Notes: a model not told the origin generated them from the sequence alone. A stretch of 26,612 nt of DNA from Balneolales bacterium (GCA_030830725.1 JAURMN010000129.1:1-26612), one strand, 5' to 3'; positions 14,278-22,955 are shown, counted from the first letter of the stretch. Program-made: numbers and translations.

Positions 14278-15483
14278 ATGAATATCCACGAGTATCAAGC
14301 TAAAGAACTTCTGGCTGCCGCGAAGGTAGCTGTACCCGCAGGTAAATCAACGACCACTGTTGCGGAGGCCGTAGAAATTGCGAAAGGTATTTTTGAATCT
14401 GGATCCGATCTGGTTGTGGTAAAAGCCCAGATTCATGCGGGTGGACGTGGAAAAGGAAAGACCAAAAACAGTGGTGCAAGAGGAGTCATTCTGTGTCGTT
14501 CTGTCGAAGAAGTTCGCACCGCGGCTGACTCTCTGCTGGGTGATATCTTGGTCACCATTCAAACCGGTGAAAGTGGCCAAAAGGTCAACACGATTTATAT
14601 CACTGACGGGGTTTCGATCGAAAAAGAGTTTTATCTGAGCATCCTTCTCGACCGAGGTTTGGGTAAAAATGTGATCATGGTTTCGACTGAAGGTGGAGTT
14701 GAAATCGAAAAGGTAGCGGAAGAAACTCCTGAAAAAATTATCAAGGAGTGGGTAGAGCCTGGGCTGAAACTTCAGGGATGTCAGGCACGTCGCTTGGCCT
14801 TTGCTTTGGATTTAAGTGGAGATGCCCTCAAAAGTGCGATGAAACTTTTCACGAATCTCTATGACTTTTATGTCGCAAAGGACGCATCCCTCGTAGAGGT
14901 GAATCCTCTGGTTTTGACAAAAGAGGGCGAGGTAGTGGCACTCGACGCTAAAGTCACGTTTGACGACAACGGCCTCTACCGCCACGCAGATGTACAAGAT
15001 CTTCGCGATGAGTCTGAAGAGAATCCATTCGAGCTCGAAGCCTCCAAATATGGCCTGAACTACATCAAGTTAGATGGAAACGTTGGATGCATGGTCAATG
15101 GCGCCGGCTTAGCGATGGCCACGATGGATATCATTAAGCTTTCTGGCGGAGAACCTGCTAACTTTCTCGATGTGGGGGGTGGAGCCAATGTGGAAACCGT
15201 AAAAAATGGATTCCGAATCATTCTTGATGACCCGAATGTAAAGGGTATTTTGATTAACATCTTCGGCGGAATTGTCCGTTGTGATCGCGTTGCCAACGGA
15301 ATCTTGGAAGCGATTAAAGACGAAGAGATCGCGCGAAAAGTGCAGAATGTTCCAATTATTGTTCGCCTTCAGGGCACAAATGCAAAAGAAGCAAAAGAGA
15401 TCATCGACAATAGCGGGTTGAATGTGATTTCAGCTGTGCTGTTGAAAGAGGCCGCTGCAGAAGTCGCACGTTTGTTTGCTTGA
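14278..15483 (+). CDS. sucC: Succinyl-CoA synthetase (ADP/GDP-forming) subunit beta
   Basis: This is a 401-residue TCA-cycle enzyme subunit. With the alpha subunit it converts succinyl-CoA, phosphate and NDP to succinate, CoA and NTP. The N-terminal ATP-grasp domain starts M-N-I-H-E-Y-Q-A-K-E-L, the standard start, which fixes the ATG at 14278 although the frame continues 120 bp upstream. The nucleotide-binding G-G-R-G-K-G-K is at 55-61. The C-terminal CoA-ligase-like domain shows F-L-D-V-G-G-G-A-N and the phosphate-helix region I-F-G-G-I-V-R-C-D near residue 330. The sucD partner is not next to it; the following gene is on the other strand, so alpha must be encoded elsewhere. The upstream repeat array probably contributes to regulation. 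Confidence 0.97.
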   Translation: MNIHEYQAKELLAAAKVAVPAGKSTTTVAEAVEIAKGIFESGSDLVVVKAQIHAGGRGKGKTKNSGARGVILCRSVEEVRTAADSLLGDILVTIQTGESGQKVNTIYITDGVSIEKEFYLSILLDRGLGKNVIMVSTEGGVEIEKVAEETPEKIIKEWVEPGLKLQGCQARRLAFALDLSGDALKSAMKLFTNLYDFYVAKDASLVEVNPLVLTKEGEVVALDAKVTFDDNGLYRHADVQDLRDESEENPFELEASKYGLNYIKLDGNVGCMVNGAGLAMATMDIIKLSGGEPANFLDVGGGANVETVKNGFRIILDDPNVKGILINIFGGIVRCDRVANGILEAIKDEEIARKVQNVPIIVRLQGTNAKEAKEIIDNSGLNVISAVLLKEAAAEVARLFA

Positions 15484-15501
15484 CTCTTATTCGCGAAAGG
15501 C

Positions 15502-16635
15502 TCAACTCAACTTCGCACAGGCCTTATCGTAATAGGCCTCGTACAGAGAGACAATTCGCTGCTTTTCAAACTGCTCAGCCCGAGCCCTCGCGTTCGTTGA
15601 AAATTCGCGCATCTTCGAGGGGTCTCTAAGCAGTTCGAGGGATCCCTGGGTCATCCCCTCAATATCATCCAATTCACTTAAATAGCCTGTGACTCCCTCG
15701 AGATTGACCTCTGGAAGCCCCCCCACATTAGAACTGATTACAGGGACTCCGCAGCTCATGGCCTCAAGTGCGGCAAGACCGAATGTCTCACTACCACTAG
15801 GGATGTAAAACAGATCTGAGATCGCCAGAAGTTCTTCCACATTATCCTGCTTGCCTAAAAAGGAGACATGCTCACAGATTTTCAAATCGCGGCATCTTTG
15901 TTGGGCTTTAATCCGTTCCGGTCCGTCACCTACCATCAGAAGTTTGGCTGCAACCCCATCTTCCAGTATTCTGGCAAATACTTCAACCACATTGCCCACC
16001 CGTTTTACTTCCCTGAAGTTGGACACGTGGGAGAGGATAAATTCTCCATTTGGGGCAAACTCTTTCCGGAATTCCTCATTTTCTCCTGGTTTAAAGCGCT
16101 CCAGATCCACAAAATTTGGAATGACTTCAATCTCATTGCGGATATCAAATCGATCATAGGTTTCTTGGCGTAAATACTCCGATACCGCCGTCACTCCATC
16201 ACTCTGATTGATAGAAAAATCGACCACTTTTTTATAGCTGGGATCACTCCCTACCAGAGTAATATCTGTTCCGTGTAGAGTTGTAATTACCGGTACTTTA
16301 GCCGCTTTTTCGCCCAAAATCTGCTTAGCCAAATACGCACTCGTAGCATGAGGAATCGCATAATGCACATGGATTAGATCGAGTTTTTCATACTCAATCA
16401 GCGTAGCCAACATATTGGCCAGAGCCAAATCATACGGAGGAAACTCAAATAAAGGGTAAGTACTCAAATCCACTTCATGATACACGATTGAGCTCTGCAC
16501 ATGGTCAAGGCGAGCCGGTCTGGCATAACTCACAATGTGAAGGTGGTGGCCTTGTTCTGCAAGACCTTTGGCAAGCTCCGTCGCGACAACTCCGCTACCC
16601 CCAAACGTTGGGTAACAGACGATAGCAATATTCAT
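15502..16635 (-). CDS. bshA: N-acetyl-alpha-D-glucosaminyl L-malate synthase (bacillithiol pathway)
   Basis: This 377-residue GT4 enzyme joins UDP-GlcNAc and L-malate to make GlcNAc-malate, the first step of bacillithiol, a low-molecular-weight thiol. The N-terminus Y-P-T-F-G-G-S-G-V-V-A-T-E-L (residues 8-21) and H-G-T-D-I-T-L-V-G (121-129) are diagnostic of BshA within GT4. The donor-side E-x7-E motif is at Glu283 and Glu291, in G-S-E-T-F-G-L-A-A-L-E. The ATG at 16635 has a good GAGGA ribosome-binding site 7 bases upstream. A 23-bp inverted repeat lies 24 bp ahead of the start. The gene is solitary: bshB and bshC are not in the window. It converges on sucC with an 18-bp gap. Confidence 0.95.
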   Translation of the reverse strand: MNIAIVCYPTFGGSGVVATELAKGLAEQGHHLHIVSYARPARLDHVQSSIVYHEVDLSTYPLFEFPPYDLALANMLATLIEYEKLDLIHVHYAIPHATSAYLAKQILGEKAAKVPVITTLHGTDITLVGSDPSYKKVVDFSINQSDGVTAVSEYLRQETYDRFDIRNEIEVIPNFVDLERFKPGENEEFRKEFAPNGEFILSHVSNFREVKRVGNVVEVFARILEDGVAAKLLMVGDGPERIKAQQRCRDLKICEHVSFLGKQDNVEELLAISDLFYIPSGSETFGLAALEAMSCGVPVISSNVGGLPEVNLEGVTGYLSELDDIEGMTQGSLELLRDPSKMREFSTNARARAEQFEKQRIVSLYEAYYDKACAKLS

Positions 16636-16642
16636 AGTGGGT

Positions 16643-16647
16643 TCCTC
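16643..16647 (-). promoter_or_regulatory. Ribosome-binding site of bshA
   Basis: The minus strand reads GAGGA followed by seven bases and the bshA ATG. This is one of the few textbook Shine-Dalgarno sites in the window and confirms the start. Confidence 0.7.
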
Positions 16648-16658
16648 GTATTAGACAT

Positions 16659-16681
16659 CTGATAAAGGTACAATTTATCAG
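16659..16681. promoter_or_regulatory. Inverted repeat in the bshA leader / promoter
   Basis: Perfect 8-bp arms, CTGATAAA and TTTATCAG, flank a 7-bp spacer. The element lies 24 bp upstream of the bshA start, between bshA and the divergent yebC. It could be an operator or a hairpin at the 5' end of the bshA message. The symmetry is seen directly; the function is inferred. Confidence 0.5.
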
Positions 16682-16819
16682 GTTGGAATGGTAAAACAAG
16701 GATGCTCTCATTATCATTCAACGGGAATAACCTTATATTCACAGTCGCTTGAGTGATCCAATCCTCAAAGTAAAAATCAATACTCTTATCCCTAACTATC
16801 CTTTTAGTTGATCACACGT

Positions 16820-17575
16820 ATGGCAGGTCATTCCAAATGGGCGAATATTCGCCATAAAAAGGCTAAAGAAGATTTAAAACGAGCTAAAATATTCACAAAA
16901 ATTATCCGTGAAATTACCATTGCAGCACGCGAAGGAGGTGGTAATCCGGAGGGGAATGCTCGTCTATATCTGGCCATTGAAAATGCCAAAGGCGCCAATC
17001 TACCCAAGGATAAAATCCAGCGGGCCATCGATAGTGCTACCGGGAAAGGCAATCAGGAAAATTATGTGGGGGTCTCCTATGAGGGATACGGCCCTGGCGG
17101 AGTTGCCTATTTTGTAGAGGGTTCGAGTGACAACATTAATCGCACTGTGGGAGAAGTTCGCCATATTTTTACTAAGCATGGCGGAAAGATGGGTGAAAAC
17201 GGTTCAGTAAGCTATCTGTTTGAACAAAAAGGAGAGATTCGATTTGAAACAGAACTGGAAGATGAGTGGGCCATGATGGAAATGGCAAGCGACTATCTGA
17301 TTGACGTTCGCTTTGAAGAGGGTGTAGGTATTGTCGTGACTTCCCGAGATGAAATGACCAAGGTCAAAAAAGTGTTTGAGGAGAACGGATTCACAATTCA
17401 ATCGGCCGATCTGATTCGAATTCCGCTGAACACCGTTGAAACAGAGGAAGAAAACCACGAATTGAACTACGAAATGTTTTCAAAGTTCGAAGAAAATATG
17501 GATATCTCGTCCGTTTTTTGGAATCTTGCAGAGAAAGATGAGTTTAAAGCGAAATACTATTATGGAGAGTCTTAA
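16820..17575 (+). CDS. yebC: YebC/PmpR family protein (TACO1 family)
   Basis: This 251-residue cytosolic protein is of the highly conserved YebC family. It begins M-A-G-H-S-K-W-A-N-I-R-H-K-K, the invariant family start, so the ATG at 16820 is chosen over a TTG four codons earlier. Further family landmarks are I-F-T-K-I-I-R-E-I, N-A-K-G-A-N-L-P-K-D-K-I and G-Y-G-P-G-G-V-A. Members were described as transcriptional regulators and more recently as ribosome-associated factors that relieve stalling, especially on proline runs, like mitochondrial TACO1. It is the first of a run of plus-strand genes and is followed 55 bp later by the batC start chosen here. No clear Shine-Dalgarno site is present. 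Confidence 0.96.
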   Translation: MAGHSKWANIRHKKAKEDLKRAKIFTKIIREITIAAREGGGNPEGNARLYLAIENAKGANLPKDKIQRAIDSATGKGNQENYVGVSYEGYGPGGVAYFVEGSSDNINRTVGEVRHIFTKHGGKMGENGSVSYLFEQKGEIRFETELEDEWAMMEMASDYLIDVRFEEGVGIVVTSRDEMTKVKKVFEENGFTIQSADLIRIPLNTVETEEENHELNYEMFSKFEENMDISSVFWNLAEKDEFKAKYYYGES

Positions 17576-17630
17576 GACGAGTCACGATGAGGCCTATACA
17601 ATAGGGAATTACACATCACCATTAATCGAG

Positions 17631-18374
17631 ATGAATTTACCTTCTTTTTGGAAAAGCCTGGGTGTTGGAGGACTACTGATTCTGTTGCTAACTCCCGATG
17701 TTAAAGCCCAGCTTTCAAATGCTCCGATTCAGGGAAATAAAGCATTCGAATCCGGAGAATATGCCAATGCAGTTGAGCTTTACAGGATAGGTTTGGAAAA
17801 AAAACCGGAGAACTCCCAACTCTTATTTAATCTTGGAAATGCACTGTCCATGCTGGGGGATCAGGAACAGTCTCTGGAGGCATTTCAAGCTTTCAAGCAA
17901 CGGGAAGTAACCCCGATCGAAGCCTCGATGGCCGATTATAATATCGGAACCTTGCTGGCTCAGGAAAATCCGGAAGCTGCAATGGAAGCCCTAAAGGAAT
18001 CTCTCAAAAAGAATCCTCTGGATGAGGATGCTAAATTCAACCTGGAACTGTTGCTACAGCAGCAACAGCAAGAACAGCAGCAGGACCAAAACCAGGAACA
18101 GGATGAGCAGGAGCAGGATCAAGACCAGCAACAGCAGCAACAAAATCAAAATCAGGATCAAAATGGCGATCCTGACCAAAATCAACAGCCACAAAATCAG
18201 GATCAACAGAATTCACAATCCGACCAACAAAAACAGCAACAGCAACAACCTTCTCTACAACCTCGGGAAGCGGAAGCTTTGCTGGATGCTCTGGCCCAAC
18301 GTGAAAAAGATCTGCTTCGAGCCATGAAAAAGGAAGCCTCTGAAACCCAACCCAAAACAACGAAAGACTGGTAA
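17631..18374 (+). CDS. batC: BatC-like TPR protein with Gln-rich tract
   Basis: This 247-residue envelope protein is of the Bat (Bacteroides aerotolerance) group. The ATG at 17631 is chosen because it starts a compact signal or anchor sequence (residues 1-27, ending V-K-A-Q). An earlier ATG at 17562, overlapping yebC by 14 bp, would add 23 residues. Tetratricopeptide repeats occupy about 30-135, with F-E-S-G-E-Y-A-N-A-V-E-L-Y and L-L-F-N-L-G-N-A-L. Then comes an extreme low-complexity tract at 142-208 made almost wholly of Gln, Asn, Asp and Glu. The C-terminus (209-247) has A-E-A-L-L-D-A-L-A-Q-R-E-K-D-L-L and ends K-D-W, as BatC proteins do. batD follows 4 bp later. The role, probably envelope stress or protein complex assembly, is poorly defined for the family. 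Confidence 0.85.
   Translation: MNLPSFWKSLGVGGLLILLLTPDVKAQLSNAPIQGNKAFESGEYANAVELYRIGLEKKPENSQLLFNLGNALSMLGDQEQSLEAFQAFKQREVTPIEASMADYNIGTLLAQENPEAAMEALKESLKKNPLDEDAKFNLELLLQQQQQEQQQDQNQEQDEQEQDQDQQQQQQNQNQDQNGDPDQNQQPQNQDQQNSQSDQQKQQQQQPSLQPREAEALLDALAQREKDLLRAMKKEASETQPKTTKDW
18054..18249 (+). repeat. CAG/CAA/GAC low-complexity tract inside batC
   Basis: About 200 bp of CAG, CAA, GAT, AAT and GAA codons encode the Gln/Asn/Asp/Glu-rich segment of BatC. Codon mixing (CAG with CAA) shows it is not a pure triplet expansion, but its near-repetitive nature could allow length change. Confidence 0.8.
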
Positions 18375-18378
18375 CGTT

Positions 18379-20205
18379 TTGGTGAAATCGACGTTTCCCT
18401 CGATAATCCTACGTTATCTACTACTGGGCACTATCTTCTTTTTGCCTGGATGGACACCTACTGCTCAGGGGCAAACTTCCGTGGAGGCCTCTCTTACCAA
18501 CACGATCGTATTCAGAGGTGAATCATTTGGCCTTCAGGTAGTCATCAACAACAATCAGATGGTGGATGTTGAGCTGCCCATTTTGCCGGATTTAAATGGG
18601 GTCAGACTCCTCAGTAATGTTCCGTCTCGATCTACCAGTTTTCAAATGATTAATGGGAGAACCTCTTCCAATATTACCTATACCTATACCCTGATGGCTT
18701 CAGAAGAGGGAGACTATACAATCCCTCCAATTTCTATAACGGTCAACGGTCAAACGCTTACTACCAATCCTATTCCTTTTAAAATAGTCAGTCAGAAAGC
18801 ATCAGATGCCTCTAATGCATTGCCGGATATCTTTCTGCGAATTGAACTGGACGATGAAACTCCCGTTGTGGGTCAGCAATTAGTGGCCTCCATCACACTC
18901 TATTTTAGAGACGGCACAGAGATCAGTTCCTACCAGCCTCTTCAGGGATGGAGGGCAGACGGATTTTGGCGGGAAGAACTTGAAAATAGTACTCAACCCC
19001 GAGCTGAAAGTATACTCCTTCAAAATCAGCGCTATCGCAAGGCTGTTTTACTCCGATTTGCCTTGTTCCCAACACGCTCTGGTCCTCTCACATTGGCTCC
19101 ATATGGCATGATGCTGGGTGTTCGCAACCGGTCTGCGAATCGGGATCCGTTTGGGAGTATTTTCGACAGCTTTGGGACGAATCAACGCAGGATCACCGTC
19201 GAATCGGAGCCGATTACGATCACAGTTGCCTCCTTATCCACTCCCACTACAGGCCTGATGAGTGATGCGGTGGGTGAGTTCAGAGTTTGGCGTACACTTA
19301 ACCAAACCCAGGTCACCCGTGGGGAAGGGATTGAAGTTATCACAACCTTTGAGGGAACCGGGAATCTGCCATTAATTAGTCGACTTAGATACAAGTATCC
19401 CACTAGCTTTGAAGAATATTCCCCTCAGGAAAACACAGAACTCAATCGTGTTGGAACCGAAATATCCGGACGAAAGACCTTTACCGAATTGCTAGTAGCT
19501 CAGGAAAGTGGAAGTTTTGAGATGCCGGCTGAGCAGGTGGCCATCTATAATCCAAAATTGAATCGCTGGCAGACGATTACTCTGCCCTCACTCAGTCTAA
19601 CCGTTTCAGAGCCCGTTTTACCATCGTTCCCACAACCGTCCGCTCAGTCAGGAATTCCGTCTCTCGTTGATGGGACTCTAGGAAGCTATAATCGTTATAC
19701 GATTCCCGGTTATTTGTTTTCCGGTGGAAGAGTGCTCTACCTGATCTATTTGCCCATCCTGATTTTGATTCTTGCTTTTGCAATTAAGATCCGACAACTC
19801 TATTTGCTGAAAAATTCCGGACTCATCCTTCGAAATTCGGCTGCTCGAAGAGCCCTAAACGACATCAAAGAGCTTCAAAAGAAACACGAAATTCTTGCCG
19901 CCGTACAGGAAGACTCAACTGTAGCATTGAAAGAAGTCTATCGCAAACTACTCCACATTCTCACGGTATACTATACGGAGCGAACGGAACAAACCGGTAG
20001 TGCAATGGTAACGTCAGATATTCTCAAAGATCTGACAGAACGAAGTCGCCAAAAAGGTACAGCGGGATCCATACAGAAGATCGAGTTTCTTCTCACAAAA
20101 CTCGGGCGTATCTCCTACTCACCGGAGGTATCCAGTGCCGACTTGAAACAAGACCTGAACGAAGCTGTACATCTCATTACCTTTGTGGAAGACTTATTAG
20201 CCTGA
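18379..20205 (+). CDS. batD: BatD family protein
   Basis: This is a 608-residue membrane-anchored periplasmic protein. An N-terminal signal (~residues 8-32) precedes immunoglobulin-like beta domains. The first has the pattern V-E-A-S-L-T-N-T-I-V-F-R-G-E-S-F and Y-T-Y-T-L-M-A-S-E-E-G-D-Y-T-I-P-P-I, both characteristic of BatD. A single transmembrane helix lies at about 450-470, followed by a ~135-residue cytoplasmic helical tail with K-E-V-Y-R-K-L-L-H-I-L. It starts 4 bp after batC; TTG (18379) or the next codon GTG (18382) is used, and there is no upstream ATG in frame. BatD is thought to work with the VWA proteins BatA/BatB and a MoxR ATPase, none of which is encoded nearby. Here it is followed by asnB and then batE. 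Confidence 0.9.
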   Translation: MVKSTFPSIILRYLLLGTIFFLPGWTPTAQGQTSVEASLTNTIVFRGESFGLQVVINNNQMVDVELPILPDLNGVRLLSNVPSRSTSFQMINGRTSSNITYTYTLMASEEGDYTIPPISITVNGQTLTTNPIPFKIVSQKASDASNALPDIFLRIELDDETPVVGQQLVASITLYFRDGTEISSYQPLQGWRADGFWREELENSTQPRAESILLQNQRYRKAVLLRFALFPTRSGPLTLAPYGMMLGVRNRSANRDPFGSIFDSFGTNQRRITVESEPITITVASLSTPTTGLMSDAVGEFRVWRTLNQTQVTRGEGIEVITTFEGTGNLPLISRLRYKYPTSFEEYSPQENTELNRVGTEISGRKTFTELLVAQESGSFEMPAEQVAIYNPKLNRWQTITLPSLSLTVSEPVLPSFPQPSAQSGIPSLVDGTLGSYNRYTIPGYLFSGGRVLYLIYLPILILILAFAIKIRQLYLLKNSGLILRNSAARRALNDIKELQKKHEILAAVQEDSTVALKEVYRKLLHILTVYYTERTEQTGSAMVTSDILKDLTERSRQKGTAGSIQKIEFLLTKLGRISYSPEVSSADLKQDLNEAVHLITFVEDLLA

Positions 20206-20247
20206 TATGCATCTACAAAATCCCCTCTTAAATAGAGTTGAAAACCA

Positions 20248-22116
20248 ATGTGCGGAATTTTAGGGATTGCGTCCACTCAAGTTCAACAGGATAGAGCATG
20301 GCTCTCCAAAGGAAGGGATATGATGTCTCATCGAGGGCCGGATGATAGCGGTGAGTGGTGGTCAGAGGATGGTTTGATTGGATTCGCACATCGCCGTTTA
20401 TCCATTTTGGAGCTATCCACTTTGGGTAAGCAACCGATGCAGCTTTCCCGCGACGAAAAAACATACAGTCTAATTTTTAACGGCGAGATCTACAATTTTC
20501 CAGAACTTAGAAAAGAACTTGAGCATCTTGGGCATCGATTCCATTCCAAATCCGATACGGAGATACTCCTGGCGAGTTATGCCGAGTGGGGAGCGAATTG
20601 TCTGGATCGCTTACATGGAATGTTTGCTTTTGCACTCTATGACGCATCTCGCAGGACCCTGCTATTAGCCAGAGACAGAGCCGGCGAAAAACCTCTTTTC
20701 TATATCCATACTGGAGAGTCCTTATTCTTTGCGTCTGAACTGAAGGCACTTCTTGAAAATCCTGCACTTCCCAGGCAATTGAATTTCTCTTCCCTGGATC
20801 TGTATTTAATGATGGGTTATGTGCCAGGAAATCGATGCATCTTAGAAGGATATCAAAAACTTGAAGCCGGTCATGCTCTTGAATTTAATCTGTCCAAAAA
20901 TTCTGTCCGGAGCTGGGCCTATTGGCAATTACCGGAATGGGACGCAAAGGCGAATCAGGCATCGGAATCACATTTACTGGATGAATTGGAATCCCTTCTT
21001 GAAGAGTCTGTAAGACGTCAGCTCGTCGCCGATGTACCTGTTGGAATCCTGCTGAGTGGTGGCGTAGACTCAAGCCTCGTGACAGCCATGGCTGCGCGTT
21101 GTTCTAACGAAATTCAGACGTTCAGTGTTGGATTTCCTGGTCACGGTGCGTTTGACGAAACGGCCCACGCAAGACAAATTGCCACACATTTTGGTACGAA
21201 GCACACCGAATTAATTGCGGAGCCCGCTACAGTCGACGTAATTGAATTACTGGTCAGACAAGTTGATGAGCCGATGGTCGATACCTCTATGATTCCGACC
21301 TATTTGGTCACAAAACTGATTCGTGAGCACTGTACGGTAGCGCTAGGTGGAGATGGAGGAGATGAACTCTTTGGTGGGTATGGTCACCATCAGAATTTGC
21401 TTAAACTGCAGTCTAACCAGCGCTTTATCCCGCCTGGTTTTAGAGGTCTGCTTTCGTTAACTGCAGATCATGTTCTGCCCATTGGATTCAAAGGGAGAAT
21501 GTATCTCACTTCCCTTCAGTCACATTTATCTAGAGAGTTACCGTTGATCCGCACACATTATACTGCAAAGGTCCGGAAACAATTGTTAAAAGAGGGGTAT
21601 GAGTTGGAAGCAAAAGCTGAACAAGCGTTAAGCTCCTATCTGACGAAGAACACAGACCTAGTGGATCGGGCTACACGATTTGACTTTAAGAGTTATCTGA
21701 CGGATCAGGCTCTTGTAAAGGTGGATAGGGCCAGTATGGTGAATTCACTTGAAGTACGCGCACCTATGCTTGACCATCGAATTATAGAATTTGCATTTTC
21801 AAAAGTGCCACCATCATTAAAAACGACGCTTACCGGTAGGAAAATTTTACTTAAGAAACTTACAGAACGCGTTCTTCCCCCGGAATTCGATCGTAAACGA
21901 AAACAGGGATTTTCTGTGCCGTTGTCAGACTGGATCAAAACAGGTGCATTTCGCACTCTTTTTATGGATGTTTTGTTGGACAAGGAAAGTTTATTTGACC
22001 CAAAAATGATCCATAAACTTTTTGCAGAACAGTCCCGGGGATATTCGAATGGAGAACGACTTTTTGCATTGGTCCAATTCGAACTTTGGAGAAAAACCTA
22101 TCATATCCAGCTTTAA
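20248..22116 (+). CDS. asnB: Asparagine synthase (glutamine-hydrolysing)
   Basis: This is a 622-residue class II amidotransferase. The mature N-terminus M-C-G-I-L-G-I gives the Cys2 glutaminase nucleophile. The N-terminal glutaminase domain spans about 1-200, with H-R-G-P-D-D-S-G and F-N-G-E-I-Y-N visible. The C-terminal synthetase domain has the PPi-loop S-G-G-V-D-S-S at residues 270-276. The reaction is Asp + Gln + ATP to Asn + Glu + AMP + PPi. Length matches the longer AsnB group, which also includes amidotransferases found in polysaccharide and exosortase clusters, so transfer of an amide to a sugar acid is an alternative. It starts 42 bp after batD and is followed 11 bp later by batE, breaking the usual bat order. 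Confidence 0.93.
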   Translation: MCGILGIASTQVQQDRAWLSKGRDMMSHRGPDDSGEWWSEDGLIGFAHRRLSILELSTLGKQPMQLSRDEKTYSLIFNGEIYNFPELRKELEHLGHRFHSKSDTEILLASYAEWGANCLDRLHGMFAFALYDASRRTLLLARDRAGEKPLFYIHTGESLFFASELKALLENPALPRQLNFSSLDLYLMMGYVPGNRCILEGYQKLEAGHALEFNLSKNSVRSWAYWQLPEWDAKANQASESHLLDELESLLEESVRRQLVADVPVGILLSGGVDSSLVTAMAARCSNEIQTFSVGFPGHGAFDETAHARQIATHFGTKHTELIAEPATVDVIELLVRQVDEPMVDTSMIPTYLVTKLIREHCTVALGGDGGDELFGGYGHHQNLLKLQSNQRFIPPGFRGLLSLTADHVLPIGFKGRMYLTSLQSHLSRELPLIRTHYTAKVRKQLLKEGYELEAKAEQALSSYLTKNTDLVDRATRFDFKSYLTDQALVKVDRASMVNSLEVRAPMLDHRIIEFAFSKVPPSLKTTLTGRKILLKKLTERVLPPEFDRKRKQGFSVPLSDWIKTGAFRTLFMDVLLDKESLFDPKMIHKLFAEQSRGYSNGERLFALVQFELWRKTYHIQL

Positions 22117-22127
22117 ATTTGCATTCG

Positions 22128-22955
22128 ATGAAGTCCAGAAAGTTAACCCTACATACATTTATTCTCTCATTCTTACTCTGCTCATGCTGCGCATCCTTGA
22201 ACAGCTATGCTCAGATAGTTGTATCTCTGCCAGCTTCGACGGATGAGGGTGCCACTATCAGGCAGTCTGACTTTCGTAAAGCAAATGAACTTGTAACTGG
22301 AGGCAGACCTATAGAAGCTTTGTCCATCTATGAAGAACTTTTAGAGTCTCCTTCCGGAATTCTGTATTACAACTCTGGTATAGCCTATCAAATGATGGGA
22401 GAGATAGGGAGTGCAAAAATGATGATGTTGGCCGCGGCGAAATATCCTGAAACAAGGGAGATTGCGCTACAATCTTTGGAGCAAATAAACGCATTACTCC
22501 CATTCAAAATGGCTATAATTCCTCGATATCCATGGCAAAAAGCCTATGATTACCTGGTCGATGAAATGGGCTTGAAGGCTCTGATTTGGGTGGGAGCATT
22601 CTCTCTGTATATGACAGTAGGTGGATTTTTATGGTTACTGTTTTCGGATTCCAGAAGAAAGCCAATGATGTTAACTGCCGTCTCCACGATTCTATTCTTG
22701 TCAATTGTTGCAATTCTCAGCATCCGCCACGTTGAAGGGAATCGCTTCTCAACCGGGGTCGTCACGGTCAATTCCGTTACTCTGACAGAAGATCCGGATC
22801 TTGAACTTGAATCCACCAATATCGCTTATGAAGGGACTGTATTCAGAGCGGATTTGAGAGAAAGTCGCCCTGAAGAAGGGTGGTATTTTGTGACGCTCCA
22901 AAATGGAGCCCGGGGATGGCTTATGGAAAATAGTTTTAAGACCGTACCTTTTTGA
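22128..22955 (+). CDS. batE: BatE-like TPR and SH3 membrane protein
   Basis: This is a 275-residue membrane protein. The ATG at 22128 starts a signal sequence (M-K-S-R-K...S-Y-A-Q, cleavage near 29); a TTG 14 codons earlier is less likely. Residues ~46-120 form one or two TPR-like repeats with G-G-R-P-I-E-A-L-S-I-Y-E-E-L and Y-Y-N-S-G-I-A-Y-Q-M. Two hydrophobic helices lie at about 150-171 and 181-199. A bacterial SH3-like domain follows at 208-272, ending in G-W-Y-F-V-T-L-Q-N-G-A-R-G-W-L, typical of SH3b. This architecture matches BatE of Bacteroidota bat operons. It is 11 bp after asnB, so the two are probably co-transcribed. A biochemical role is not established for the family. Confidence 0.82.
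   Translation: MKSRKLTLHTFILSFLLCSCCASLNSYAQIVVSLPASTDEGATIRQSDFRKANELVTGGRPIEALSIYEELLESPSGILYYNSGIAYQMMGEIGSAKMMMLAAAKYPETREIALQSLEQINALLPFKMAIIPRYPWQKAYDYLVDEMGLKALIWVGAFSLYMTVGGFLWLLFSDSRRKPMMLTAVSTILFLSIVAILSIRHVEGNRFSTGVVTVNSVTLTEDPDLELESTNIAYEGTVFRADLRESRPEEGWYFVTLQNGARGWLMENSFKTVPF

Noticed and set aside
15519..15539. AGGCCT hairpin between sucC and bshA as a terminator
   Set aside because: It lies inside the bshA coding region, has a 9-base loop and no T-run; it probably reflects coding constraints.
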